DNA of 21,813 nucleotides from a virus. Position numbers and translations under genes: made by a program. The notes beneath the pieces are model-generated. The model was not told where the DNA came from, did not search any database, and was given only the letters and a program-made list of their open reading frames with translations. Location of the stretch: IMG/VR virus record IMGVR_UViG_3300020459_001052, positions 1-21,813 of that record; one strand, given 5' to 3'. This document shows positions 14,317-20,817 of the stretch, piece by piece; the first letter of the stretch is position 1; the number at the start of each line of letters is the position of its first letter.

Positions 14317-15204
14317 ATGGCATATTTCGATCAATTACCAACTGTATTTGTTGCAGATTCGGGTCAAGAAGAAAAAGTAAAGTATAAAGAAGTAAAAAAC
14401 ATCTTTAGACGAGTAATTCTTCCTGAAAAGATGGCAAAATATGCCACTCTGTTTAATGAATATTATATTCCAGATGGAATGAGACCTGATATGGTCGCAC
14501 AAAAGTTTTATGGTGATCCAGAGTTAGATTGGATTATTTTACTATCGAACAATATAACTGATATATACACTCAATGGCCAAAAAGAGAAAATGCGTTAAA
14601 TGACTATGTTGCTAATACTTACGATGATCCAGATTCAATACATCACTGGGAAACTATGGAAGTAAAAAGTGGCGATATAGTAATAGCAAAAGGTGGTATT
14701 GAAGTTAATGAATCTTATAGGGGTATTGATATAGACGGAAATGCTTTAGCTAAGGAATTATCAGTATATCCAGTAACAAACTATGAACACGAATCTTACT
14801 TAAATGAAAAAAGTCGGTTAATTTCAATACCAACAAGTAGATTAGTTGATTTCTATGAAGAGCAATTTAAGGATTTAGTTGATTATCAACCTCATGACGA
14901 AGTTGATGACTTTGGACGTAAAAAGACACATATTTCACTAGCATCTGCATTCTTGGATAGAGATGCATTTAGAAGAAGTGCGTTATCTAATATACAAGCA
15001 GCAATCTCTAATACTAGTGGAAATGTCACATTTGACTATGGAGATGGAAATATCGTACAAGGAGTTGTTGGTACTACCACTGTTACTAGTGTTGTTGATA
15101 ATACAGTTACTACTACAAACACTGCTGCTACCACTACCACTACTACAACAACATCCACTACTACATCCACTACTACAGACACTTCTAGTGGATCTGGATA
15201 CTAA
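14317..15204 (+). CDS. 53: gp53-type baseplate wedge protein with threonine-rich tail
   Basis: 295 residues, longer than T4 gp53 (196). The N-terminus holds the family core: VKNIFRRVILPEKMAKYATLFNEYYIPDGMRPDMVAQKFYGDPELDWIILLSNNITD (about 26-82), with the LysM-like 'DGxRPDxVAxKFYGDPxLDWxILLxN' segment. Residues 110-225 are mixed strands and helices. Residues 253-289 are almost all Thr, ending SSGSGY. gp53 joins baseplate wedges to the hub. Translation probably depends on gp48, because no clear ribosome-binding site precedes the ATG. The threonine tail is encoded by a trinucleotide repeat and looks like a recent, variable addition. Confidence 0.87.
   Translation: MAYFDQLPTVFVADSGQEEKVKYKEVKNIFRRVILPEKMAKYATLFNEYYIPDGMRPDMVAQKFYGDPELDWIILLSNNITDIYTQWPKRENALNDYVANTYDDPDSIHHWETMEVKSGDIVIAKGGIEVNESYRGIDIDGNALAKELSVYPVTNYEHESYLNEKSRLISIPTSRLVDFYEEQFKDLVDYQPHDEVDDFGRKKTHISLASAFLDRDAFRRSALSNIQAAISNTSGNVTFDYGDGNIVQGVVGTTTVTSVVDNTVTTTNTAATTTTTTTTSTTTSTTTDTSSGSGY
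15073..15185 (+). repeat. ACT/ACA trinucleotide repeat encoding the poly-Thr tail of gp53
   Basis: The 3' end of gp53 is an imperfect (ACN)n tract, mainly ACT and ACA with scattered TCC, GTT and GCT codons. It gives runs of up to eight threonines. Mixed codons argue that it is maintained as protein; the trinucleotide nature makes it prone to slippage. Confidence 0.75.
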
Positions 15205-15217
15205 AAACCCTACAGAC

Positions 15218-15249
15218 AAAAAAATACCCCGACTTTTTTTCGGGGTTTT
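15218..15249. terminator. Bidirectional rho-independent terminator between convergent units
   Basis: The stem CCCCGA (15227-15232) pairs with TCGGGG (15240-15245) around a T-rich loop. Four T residues follow on the plus strand and seven A residues (15218-15224) precede it, giving a U-tract on the minus strand too. It lies between the gp53 stop (15204) and the end of the convergent minus-strand gene (15280), so it can end both transcripts. Confidence 0.85.
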
Positions 15250-15279
15250 CTGTGAACTAAAAGTTGAATAATATATGAA

Positions 15280-15483
15280 TTATTCTTGCATTGGGCTACC
15301 AGTCCTGTATCGTTCGTTGACTAACATAGATTCGATTTCTAGAATATAATTTGTATTATACCACCGAGATTCTTTAATATCATCCATAGCCATAGATGCT
15401 GCACATCTCTGTTGTAACTGACGTTGTTGTTCTACTGGGAGTGGCGGTTGTTGATCATTATGTGTGTAATAATCTCCTGACAT
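15280..15483 (-). CDS. Small soluble protein (67 aa), unknown function
   Basis: 67 residues from ATG at 15483, starting MSGDYYTHNDQQPPLP. The first part is Gln/Pro-rich and the second part is a probable helix pair (EQQRQLQQRCAASMAMDDI, YILEIESMLVNERYR). An in-frame ATG at 15531 would add 16 residues but lies in the loop of the preceding terminator, so I reject it. A TATAAAATA box (15516-15508) upstream gives it its own possible late promoter. It converges on gp53. I do not recognise the family. Confidence 0.62.
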   Translation of the reverse strand: MSGDYYTHNDQQPPLPVEQQRQLQQRCAASMAMDDIKESRWYNTNYILEIESMLVNERYRTGSPMQE

Positions 15484-15507
15484 TGGATTGTGTTGAATTC
15501 TACACAC

Positions 15508-15516
15508 TATTTTATA
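15508..15516 (-). promoter_or_regulatory. Late-like box TATAAAATA before the 67-aa gene
   Basis: Minus-strand TATAAAATA (15516-15508) is one inserted A away from the T4 late consensus. It stands between the terminator of the gp32 unit and the ATG at 15483, where a promoter is needed if the terminator works. Confidence 0.4.
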
Positions 15517-15520
15517 TGAG

Positions 15521-15542
15521 AAAACCCCCATAAAGGGGGTTT
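15521..15542 (-). terminator. Rho-independent terminator of the gp32 transcript
   Basis: AAACCCCC pairs with GGGGGTTT around a five-base loop. On the minus strand it is followed by TTTTCTC. It lies 28 bases after the stop of the secreted histidine-rich gene, at the end of the gp32 unit. Confidence 0.8.
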
Positions 15543-15569
15543 CTTTATACTATCTTTCGGTTTGATCAA

Positions 15570-15854
15570 TCAATCGTAACGATGAATATGATCTCGATAG
15601 TAGTGATGGTAGTGGCGATGAGGGTCATGATACTTTCTGTAACAGGACACTCTCACTTGCTCATAATAATAGAAAATGTGTCCTTCTGGGTTCCTTGATT
15701 CTCTGTAAACATTATCATAACACACTCTTCTACCATGATAATGGCGATGATCGTGATGACTTTCTTCTACAAAGGGTTCCCAAAACTCTTTCCATGTTAA
15801 TGCGTTAGCAGGTGATGCTAACGTTAACAGAGCCAGAGGTATCAGGAACTTCAT
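15570..15854 (-). CDS. Secreted histidine/tyrosine-rich small protein
   Basis: 94 residues. Residues 1-19 are a clear Sec signal peptide (MKFLIPLALLTLASPANA, cleavage expected after ANA). The mature part of about 75 residues contains 13 histidines, in clusters (SHHDHRHYH at 32-40 and a denser stretch from 76 to 91), many Tyr and Arg, and two cysteines (C45, C71) that could form a disulfide in the periplasm. The composition suggests metal binding (Zn, Cu or Ni), though there is no known domain. It overlaps the gp32 stop (TAATG) and so is co-expressed with gp32 at high level. Function is unknown: metal capture at the envelope or a lysis-related role are only guesses. Confidence 0.75.
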   Translation of the reverse strand: MKFLIPLALLTLASPANALTWKEFWEPFVEESHHDHRHYHGRRVCYDNVYRESRNPEGHIFYYYEQVRVSCYRKYHDPHRHYHHYYRDHIHRYD

Positions 15855-16771
15855 TAGTCTTCTTCAGCAAGTTGTGCAAAGTAAGACAATGTATCCTCAT
15901 TCGACTCTACTGGTGATGAAGCGACTGCTTTCTCTCTAAACTCAGAGACTTCTTTACCCCAAGGTTTAGCAACTACCTCTTCCTGTGACTCATCAACAAC
16001 AGGTGCTGGAGCAATAGGTGGAGCTACTTTACCAAGTACAAGATTCAAACGAGCTTGTAGTTGTTCAAAGGTCTTAAAATTCTTAGGATCTTCAAACTCT
16101 GCAAGAGGATATGCTTGTTTCCAAATTTCCTCTAATGCCTTATCATCCTCCAGTAGAGGTGAAGGTGCAGCAAATTCAGACTTATCATAATTCCAATAAC
16201 CATCAACCTTGCGGATCTTTAGTTTGAAATTAGCACCAGTCCAGAAATTAAATGGATCTAGTGGTGTCTCATCAGCAAATGCAGGTTGCATTGCTTCAAT
16301 AAGTTTGTCAAAGATTTTCTTTCCAAACTTATAAAGGAATACTTTTCCTTCATTCTCTGGATGAGCAGGGTCACTTACAACATAGATGTTAGAGTAGTAA
16401 GAAAGCTTACGCTTCTGTGCTCTAGCAGTTGCCTTGTCTTGTTCACGACCACTGTTCCAAAGACCTCTATTCAAATCAGATACTGGATCTTCTTTACCAA
16501 GAGTAGTTAGTGAGTTTTCAATGTACCACTGACCACCAGGTCCTTTGAAAGCATGTGACCATACTTTTGCCCAAGGCATATCTTCTCCGTCAGGAGCAGG
16601 AAGGAAACGAACTACTGCGTAACCGTTTCCAGACTTATCCAACTCTGGTTTCCATAGTCTCTCATCGGGACCGCTAGAAGCTTGTGGTTGGTTAATCTTT
16701 TCGATCTCTCTAGTCAACTTAGCAAGAGTATCCCCCTTACTAGATGCCTTCTTGAGTGATGCGAATGACAT
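15854..16771 (-). CDS. 32: gp32-type single-stranded DNA-binding protein
   Basis: 305 residues, close to T4 gp32 (301). The N-terminus (MSFASLKKASSKGDTLAKL) is the basic cooperativity region. The core shows KSGNGYAVVRFLPAP, KLSYYSNIYVVSDPAHPENEGKVFLYKFGKKIFDKL and DPFNFWTGANFKLKIRKVDGYWNYDKSEF, all diagnostic of gp32. The tail is acidic (ESNEDTLSYFAQLAEED), the surface used to recruit replication partners. The whole protein has no cysteine, so the zinc site of T4 gp32 (three Cys and one His) is absent. GGAG lies eight to nine bases before the ATG. Expression is driven by the promoter at 16814-16842. The call is certain. Confidence 0.95.
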   Translation of the reverse strand: MSFASLKKASSKGDTLAKLTREIEKINQPQASSGPDERLWKPELDKSGNGYAVVRFLPAPDGEDMPWAKVWSHAFKGPGGQWYIENSLTTLGKEDPVSDLNRGLWNSGREQDKATARAQKRKLSYYSNIYVVSDPAHPENEGKVFLYKFGKKIFDKLIEAMQPAFADETPLDPFNFWTGANFKLKIRKVDGYWNYDKSEFAAPSPLLEDDKALEEIWKQAYPLAEFEDPKNFKTFEQLQARLNLVLGKVAPPIAPAPVVDESQEEVVAKPWGKEVSEFREKAVASSPVESNEDTLSYFAQLAEED

Positions 16772-16813
16772 AATCGTATTCTCCGTATTGTGTGTATGAA
16801 TTGCTACTGAGTA

Positions 16814-16842
16814 ATCGTAGCATACTATTTAGGTGCTGTCAA
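16814..16842 (-). promoter_or_regulatory. gp32 promoter (sigma70-type, with embedded late-like box)
   Basis: Minus-strand TTGACA (16842-16837), a 17-base spacer and TACGAT (16819-16814) with an upstream TG (extended -10). The spacer itself contains CCTAAATA (16833-16826), a late-like octamer. The start would be near 16807, giving a leader of about 36 bases with a good ribosome-binding site. The leader is short compared with the autoregulatory pseudoknot leader of T4 gene 32, and I see no pseudoknot. Confidence 0.78.
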
Positions 16843-16843
16843 G

Positions 16844-17173
16844 CTACTCATTAATCTCATTCCTTGCAGCTTTTTCAAGAGTGTCTATCATAGCATCTAA
16901 ACACTCAAACATATCTTTATAACCAAATGCATTAGTCAATGCATTAATTCTTTCTTTCATATCAGCTGCCTCTGGATCTTCTGCAGCAGACAATGATAAA
17001 CGTGTATAAAATGTTCTTTGCTTGTCAATTAAAACTTTACAGTCATCTATATGTTCCAACCTATCTGATTGTTTCATCTTACCTAACTGTGCTGTCTTAT
17101 GAGCAACGTATTGATAAGTGTCAAATATACTTTGCAAATCTGTTTGCACTTGATCTGACTGGAAGAAAGTCAT
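16844..17173 (-). CDS. DUF1825-family protein
   Basis: 109 residues, largely helical. The start MTFFQSDQVQTDLQSIFDTYQ and the later QLGKMKQSDR, LIDKQRTFYTRLSLS and FGYKDMFECLDAMIDTLEK follow the pattern of the cyanobacterial family DUF1825 (about 108 residues; host members begin MxFFDS-VQ-E and end M-TLERMK). No function is established. It is placed between gp33 and gp32, where T4 has gene 59 (helicase loader), and the start overlaps the gp33 stop by four bases. Co-expression with replication proteins suggests a nucleic-acid or replisome-linked role, but this is only context. Family membership is from remembered motifs. Confidence 0.8.
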   Translation of the reverse strand: MTFFQSDQVQTDLQSIFDTYQYVAHKTAQLGKMKQSDRLEHIDDCKVLIDKQRTFYTRLSLSAAEDPEAADMKERINALTNAFGYKDMFECLDAMIDTLEKAARNEINE

Positions 17174-17433
17174 AAAGGTAATACTCCTTTGGATGTTTTT
17201 TTCATGTAATTAAATTTCTGTGCCTCATGCTTCAGTCTTTCTTTCAATGGTTTAGATAAAAGTTTTGGGACACTATCTATTTCAAGATCATTTTCATTAC
17301 AGTAAGTAACTACTGCTTCAATGTATGATATCAAACCATTACTGGTTTTAACTAACCTTTCAATCTCCATTGAAAACTTCGCTGATGTCATGAAGTTCTC
17401 TTCAGGATTATCTTTTTTCTTATCCTTTGGCAT
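17170..17433 (-). CDS. 33: gp33-type late transcription co-activator
   Basis: 87 residues from the ATG at 17433. The frame extends upstream to 17526, but that part overlaps the nuclease gene and is not conserved-looking. After a charged start (MPKDKKKDNPEEN) comes the gp33-like core: SMEIERLVKTSNGLISYIEAVVTYCNENDLEIDSVPKLLSKPLKERLKHEAQKFNYM. It parallels T4 gp33 (IEKMVEEFGMSYLEATTAFLEENSI, then a helix before the EA motif). gp33 ties the sliding clamp to host RNA polymerase to activate late promoters. Gene order (33, DUF1825, 32) mirrors T4 33-59-32. It overlaps the nuclease gene by 14 bases. Confidence 0.82.
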   Translation of the reverse strand: MPKDKKKDNPEENFMTSAKFSMEIERLVKTSNGLISYIEAVVTYCNENDLEIDSVPKLLSKPLKERLKHEAQKFNYMKKTSKGVLPL

Positions 17434-18097
17434 TAGAGAACTCTTCGATATAGGATTTAAGCAATTGTAAATAGTCATCAAGATTGTACTTTTGGAATAC
17501 TTGGATTGAACCATCTTCAACCGCAATTAATGTAACGATCTTCTTCACTTCAATACCAGATCTTTCAAGAAACATTGCTGCGTATGCAGTCTCTTGCACA
17601 TAGTAGTGCTCGATGTATTGTTCTTGTTTCTCTTTAGTTGAAGTTTTAAAATCAATCACTGCTAACTCACCATCAAACTCTGCAATGCAGTCTACTCGAC
17701 CAGCGAGTCCAAGGTAATGTGAGTATAAGAAAGTTTCTAAGCAGTGGATGTTATCAATGCGATCAAGAGTAGTCTTGGCCGACTGAAACATTCTAACAGA
17801 CAATGGATTATTTGCCAAGTATCTATCAGTATTCAAATCATCTTTGAAATAATCTTCAGCAAGGGAATGAAATGCTGTGCCTCTTTGTGTAGCACGTGCT
17901 GTAATTCTATTAGCTTCTGTTTCACCTATCTTCTTTCTCCAACCAGCAAAGAAAGCAGCATTTTTAAATGATGTGATTGATGTTACACTTGGATAGTATT
18001 TATCCGCACCTGGTATGGGATAAAACCTTACCCCATTCTCACTCACTGGCTCAACATCAATCTCTTTGAGCGGTACATCAATAAAATTAAATGGCAT
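17420..18097 (-). CDS. RecB-family PD-(D/E)XK exonuclease
   Basis: 225 residues with the complete motif set of RecB-like nucleases: GTAFH (H77), E121, GRVD (D136), VIDFK (D149, K151) and QETAY (Q168, Y172). The small size and YYPSVTSIT start resemble the MGME1/Cas4-like single-domain exonucleases. It would degrade DNA ends in recombination, repair or host DNA breakdown. It starts on the PhoH stop (TAATG at 18097) and overlaps gp33. The active-site set is intact, so activity is likely; the precise substrate is unknown. Confidence 0.85.
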   Translation of the reverse strand: MPFNFIDVPLKEIDVEPVSENGVRFYPIPGADKYYPSVTSITSFKNAAFFAGWRKKIGETEANRITARATQRGTAFHSLAEDYFKDDLNTDRYLANNPLSVRMFQSAKTTLDRIDNIHCLETFLYSHYLGLAGRVDCIAEFDGELAVIDFKTSTKEKQEQYIEHYYVQETAYAAMFLERSGIEVKKIVTLIAVEDGSIQVFQKYNLDDYLQLLKSYIEEFSNAKG

Positions 18098-18867
18098 TAG
18101 AAACCTAGATTATATTTGGCAATTAGATAGGCTTTAACAAGACCTGATCTAACAATGTCATCGATACCAAATTCTACACAAGTAAAGTCTTGCATTGACT
18201 GAAGTATCTGTATGAAGTCTGACATACCAGACTTCTCATGCTCCCTAGTAAGATCTGATTGAGTTACATCACCACAGAACATAATCTTAGAGTCTTCTCC
18301 TATACGAGTAATCATAGAGTCTAACTCATGGAAATTCAAGTTACTAAATTCATCTACAATAACGATAGCGTTATCAAGAGTAACACCACGAATAAAACTT
18401 GTAGACCAGAAACTAATTGTTTGCTGTGCTCTGAGGTTATCATATAACATTTCAAATGAATTGTCATCAGGCATACTAAACATATACCTTACCATGTTTT
18501 TATAAGGTACCTGATAAAGCATGGACTTATCTTCATGGTCACCTGGTAGGAAACCAATCTCTCTAGTAGGAACTAAAGACCTTACAATGTATATCTTATC
18601 ATATGGTGTAGTTTCGTCAAGTACTTCCTTTAATGCAAGATACAATGTAATAAAAGTCTTACCCGTACCAGCAGCACCATGCAATAGTATGTTTTTGCCT
18701 GAATTATAAGAGTCAAAAACAATCTCTTGATTTGGTGTTAATGGTTTGATAGGTACCATATAGGAACTATCAATAGGTTTCTTTCTTTTCATGTGCTTCG
18801 GGCTCATGCCGCTAATGGCTGCTTTACCATTACCGTTACCGTTAGTTTTCTTTCTTGCTCTTGGCAT
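18097..18867 (-). CDS. phoH: PhoH-like P-loop ATPase
   Basis: 256 residues. A basic Asn/Gly/Lys-rich N-terminus (1-30) is followed by the PhoH core: TPNQEIVFDSY, Walker A GAAGTGKT (64-71), VRSLVPTREIGFLPGD, the YxNLRAQQTISFWSTSFIRGVTLDNAIVIVDEF stretch with Walker B IVIVDE (168-173), and MFCGDVTQSDL. PhoH proteins are predicted RNA-acting ATPases related to helicase domain 1. The gene is widespread in marine phages, but its role there is unsettled; a link to phosphate stress has been suggested. Both ends overlap neighbours, so it is in the middle of the operon. Confidence 0.93.
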   Translation of the reverse strand: MPRARKKTNGNGNGKAAISGMSPKHMKRKKPIDSSYMVPIKPLTPNQEIVFDSYNSGKNILLHGAAGTGKTFITLYLALKEVLDETTPYDKIYIVRSLVPTREIGFLPGDHEDKSMLYQVPYKNMVRYMFSMPDDNSFEMLYDNLRAQQTISFWSTSFIRGVTLDNAIVIVDEFSNLNFHELDSMITRIGEDSKIMFCGDVTQSDLTREHEKSGMSDFIQILQSMQDFTCVEFGIDDIVRSGLVKAYLIAKYNLGF

Positions 18868-19097
18868 TATGTAAACCTACTCAAGTTTGCACGAGGATGT
18901 TGTTCCTGTACTTTGGACATCACCTCTTTAAATCCATCATCCATTTTAGGTTTGCCATATGTGACACCACCTACACCAGCAGTCCAGTCTTTATCCCAGT
19001 CAGGATTATCCTTTCTCCACTGATCATACTCTGTCATTGTCATAGAGAGTTCTTTCTTCTCTTGAGTATTCTTATTTATTACAGGATAGGTAGGCAT
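18867..19097 (-). CDS. FmdB-like small protein without zinc ribbon
   Basis: 76 residues starting at ATG 19097, which shares its first base with the ThyX stop (TAATG); a longer frame to 19142 lies inside ThyX and is rejected. MPTYPVINKNTQEKKEL is the FmdB-type opening (MPTYxxxNxxTGE), followed by MTMTEYDQWRKDNPDW and DDGFKEVMSKVQEQHPRANLSRF. FmdB proteins normally carry two CxxC pairs; here there is no cysteine, so the zinc ribbon is lost, as in other T4-like cyanophage homologues. Function is unknown; a regulatory role is only suggested by family name. Confidence 0.7.
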   Translation of the reverse strand: MPTYPVINKNTQEKKELSMTMTEYDQWRKDNPDWDKDWTAGVGGVTYGKPKMDDGFKEVMSKVQEQHPRANLSRFT

Positions 19098-19819
19098 TAT
19101 TCTATTCGTAGTGAAGGTTGTAGGTCTGACCAATCTAAGCATCGGTCTTCAGATTCAACTTGGCAATCGCATTCTTCTTCTGGACACCAACCAAGTGCAT
19201 CAGCAATGATAGGAAACTCACAAATGAATTGTTGTTTACACAACTCAGCAATTTGCATGTGCTCCTTCTGAGTGCCATGTGAAGAACGTAATTCTATATA
19301 GTGCATCCATGATCTAACAGAGCCAGTCATATAGAGTTTAGTAGGAGTAGCAAGAGGTAATACAAATCTTGCACACTCCTTAGCAACACCAGCATCAAGC
19401 ATCTCTTTATATAATTTCATCCCATCTACAAAATGCTTCTGCATCTTGCTATTAAAATCTTGAACAACAAGAGGACTTAAATCATCAATACTATTCTGAC
19501 GATTCTTATCATCCTGTCTGCGTAGATCTGGTAAAGGAATCTCTTTAGCAAGCATACTACTATCAGCATACCTTTGAGAAAACTCTTGGAAAGTAAACGA
19601 TCTATGACGTAGTATCTGTGCAGCAAGACCACGTGTAGTCTCAATCTGCAACGTCATATGTGCTTGCTCAAAGATAGACCAATGACCATGCTTAATACAA
19701 TACTTTAATAAACCAGCAACCTTTGGATTGTCTTGGTTGTTTGGATTAGATACTCTAGCAACATATCCAATAGTTTTCTCAGCGTCAGGAGTGACAGAGA
19801 CTAAACATACTTTACTCAT
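19097..19819 (-). CDS. thyX: Flavin-dependent thymidylate synthase
   Basis: 240 residues. The ThyX signature RHRx7S is present as R71-H72-R73 to S81, followed by QRY, and the dUMP/flavin-binding elements EQAHMTLQIET and SVRSWMHYIELR are in place. ThyX makes dTMP from dUMP with FAD, NADPH and methylene-tetrahydrofolate, and replaces the ThyA (td) enzyme of T4. This fits phage demand for thymidine in an AT-rich genome. After the core there is a Cys-rich acidic tail (CPEEECDCQVESEDRC) of unknown purpose that could bind metal. The start overlaps the upstream membrane-protein stop by four bases. Confidence 0.95.
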   Translation of the reverse strand: MSKVCLVSVTPDAEKTIGYVARVSNPNNQDNPKVAGLLKYCIKHGHWSIFEQAHMTLQIETTRGLAAQILRHRSFTFQEFSQRYADSSMLAKEIPLPDLRRQDDKNRQNSIDDLSPLVVQDFNSKMQKHFVDGMKLYKEMLDAGVAKECARFVLPLATPTKLYMTGSVRSWMHYIELRSSHGTQKEHMQIAELCKQQFICEFPIIADALGWCPEEECDCQVESEDRCLDWSDLQPSLRIE

Positions 19820-20127
19820 GATTTAACATTAGGATTTTTAAATAAAATAATAGACATCAATAGCAATCCCCACGATTTAAAGTAACCTATTACAGGGAGT
19901 CCAAAGATTGCTGGCATTAACCAATTCCATAGTAGCATAAACCCTACAGGAACTACAACTAATGCACCAATTACAACACCAACTTTGTTAGCAGTAGATC
20001 TAGGCTTCGGTGTAACCTCTTCCTCTTCTACTTTCTCCTCTGCTCTACGATCTAAGTAGACGGTGGTTGCTTTTTGTTCTTTGGTTTGTTTTCTTTTTTG
20101 GAATTTTTTGAAGGGGCTGCTGTCCAT
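19816..20127 (-). CDS. Small membrane protein with two transmembrane segments
   Basis: 103 residues. The N-terminal half is very basic, then acidic (residues 1-45). Two hydrophobic spans follow: about 48-67 (VGVVIGALVVVPVGFMLLWN) and about 79-96. The stretch LWNWLMPAIFGLPVIGYFKSWGLLLMSIILF resembles a small inner-membrane domain (LWNWL-P-IFGLP-I-W-A-GLLLLS-ILF) seen in many bacteria, without assigned function. Its first 76 bases overlap the end of the preceding gene in another frame, which is unusual in length for this operon; no later ATG would keep the protein intact. It could be exported to the plasma or thylakoid membrane. Confidence 0.7.
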   Translation of the reverse strand: MDSSPFKKFQKRKQTKEQKATTVYLDRRAEEKVEEEEVTPKPRSTANKVGVVIGALVVVPVGFMLLWNWLMPAIFGLPVIGYFKSWGLLLMSIILFKNPNVKS

Positions 20128-20309
20128 AATTTTGGGTTGACTCTACCGTTAGTTTGTTTAAAAGATTTAAAACCTTTCTTGTATAAGTCATAGTAATAAT
20201 CAAAGATTCTAACTTGAGAATCTGCTATTACTAAATCATATTTGGGATCATTACCATCCACATAATGAACAAGATAAGCAGTATAAGGTAACGACTTATC
20301 ATCTGCCAT
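20052..20309 (-). CDS. Small protein (85 aa) with lysine-rich tail, unknown function
   Basis: From the ATG at 20309 the product has 85 residues; a start at 20357 is possible but would overlap the previous gene. It starts MADDKSLPYTAYLVHYVDG, then DLVIADSQVRIFDYYYDLYKKGFKSFKQTNGRVNPKLW, an alpha/beta pattern, and ends in a disordered tail of Lys, Asn, Pro and Ser. It looks like a conserved cyanophage protein, but I cannot name a domain. The Lys-rich tail is encoded by the region that also encodes the Lys-rich start of the next gene. Confidence 0.65.
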   Translation of the reverse strand: MADDKSLPYTAYLVHYVDGNDPKYDLVIADSQVRIFDYYYDLYKKGFKSFKQTNGRVNPKLWTAAPSKNSKKENKPKNKKQPPST

Positions 20310-20338
20310 CTTAGGATCACAATTCGCATGAAGAATCT

Positions 20339-20803
20339 TCAAGAACGACCACCCCATTGAATAGATGGAAACGCTTCAGACACTACTGCCTTAGTGATAC
20401 GCTTATACTTTTTGTTTAACTGTCCATCCTTAACTAGGACAAGAAGTTCTGCTTCTTCAGCAGAGAGTCCTTCTAAGAGTTGTACAAACATAGACTCTCT
20501 TCTTAAAGAAGGAAGTTTAGCACCACCCTTAAAGAATCTATAGAATCCTTTAGACTCATGCTCTAGTCGTGTGTGATCAGTACCTACAGGTGCATCATTA
20601 GGTGTGTATGGTACCTCACCCTCTGGCATCAGAGATATAACAGAATCATCAAAGTTTATAATCAGTATCTGACGTAAACCCGACGAGTTATTTTCTCTGA
20701 GTATTTTAATTTTTTCTGCTTTAGTCTTAGCATTACTAACCTTTCTAAGAACCTCAGAAATTAATAGTTTGCTACCACTATTATATGTTGCTTGTTTAGC
20801 CAT
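20339..20803 (-). CDS. Conserved T4-like cyanophage protein (154 aa), unknown function
   Basis: 154 residues, soluble. Recognisable stretches include LISEVLRKVSNAKTKAEKI at the start, RQILIINFDDSVISLMPEGEVPYTPNDAP (residues 44-72), and LRRESMFVQLLEGLSAEEAELLVLVKDGQLNKKYKRITKAVVSEAFP near the end. This arrangement is widespread in T4-like marine phages (I recall it as DUF6433, from memory). The C-terminal 'LLEGLxxxEAxLLxxVKD' looks like an interaction helix. The function is unknown. It sits between two small membrane or unknown genes in the thyX-phoH-gp33 operon. Confidence 0.75.
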   Translation of the reverse strand: MAKQATYNSGSKLLISEVLRKVSNAKTKAEKIKILRENNSSGLRQILIINFDDSVISLMPEGEVPYTPNDAPVGTDHTRLEHESKGFYRFFKGGAKLPSLRRESMFVQLLEGLSAEEAELLVLVKDGQLNKKYKRITKAVVSEAFPSIQWGGRS

Positions 20804-20817
20804 AGTTTAAATCCAAA

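Noticed and set aside
14983-15219. Minus-strand Ser/Cys-rich frame opposite the gp53 tail
   Set aside because: A simple reverse reading of the trinucleotide repeat; no independent coding evidence.
14963-15271. Plus-strand frame of 102 residues over the gp53 3' end
   Set aside because: Leu/Pro-rich translation of the ACT repeat in another frame; it also runs through the terminator.
15484-15531. Longer start (ATG at 15531) for the 67-residue gene
   Set aside because: The ATG lies in the loop of a strong terminator hairpin and the extra residues read the stem sequence.
16772-16843. Autoregulatory pseudoknot in the gp32 leader, as in T4
   Set aside because: The expected leader of about 36 bases has no convincing nested pairing.
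17434-17526. Longer start (17526) for gp33
   Set aside because: The extra 31 residues lie inside the nuclease gene; MPKDKKK at 17433 matches a normal gp33 length.
19098-19142. Longer start (19142) for the FmdB-like gene
   Set aside because: It lies inside ThyX, and MPTY at 19097 is the family's normal start with a TAATG overlap.
18855-19271. Plus-strand frame of 138 residues opposite ThyX and the FmdB-like gene
   Set aside because: Antisense to two recognised genes and rich in Ser, His and Cys without any motif.
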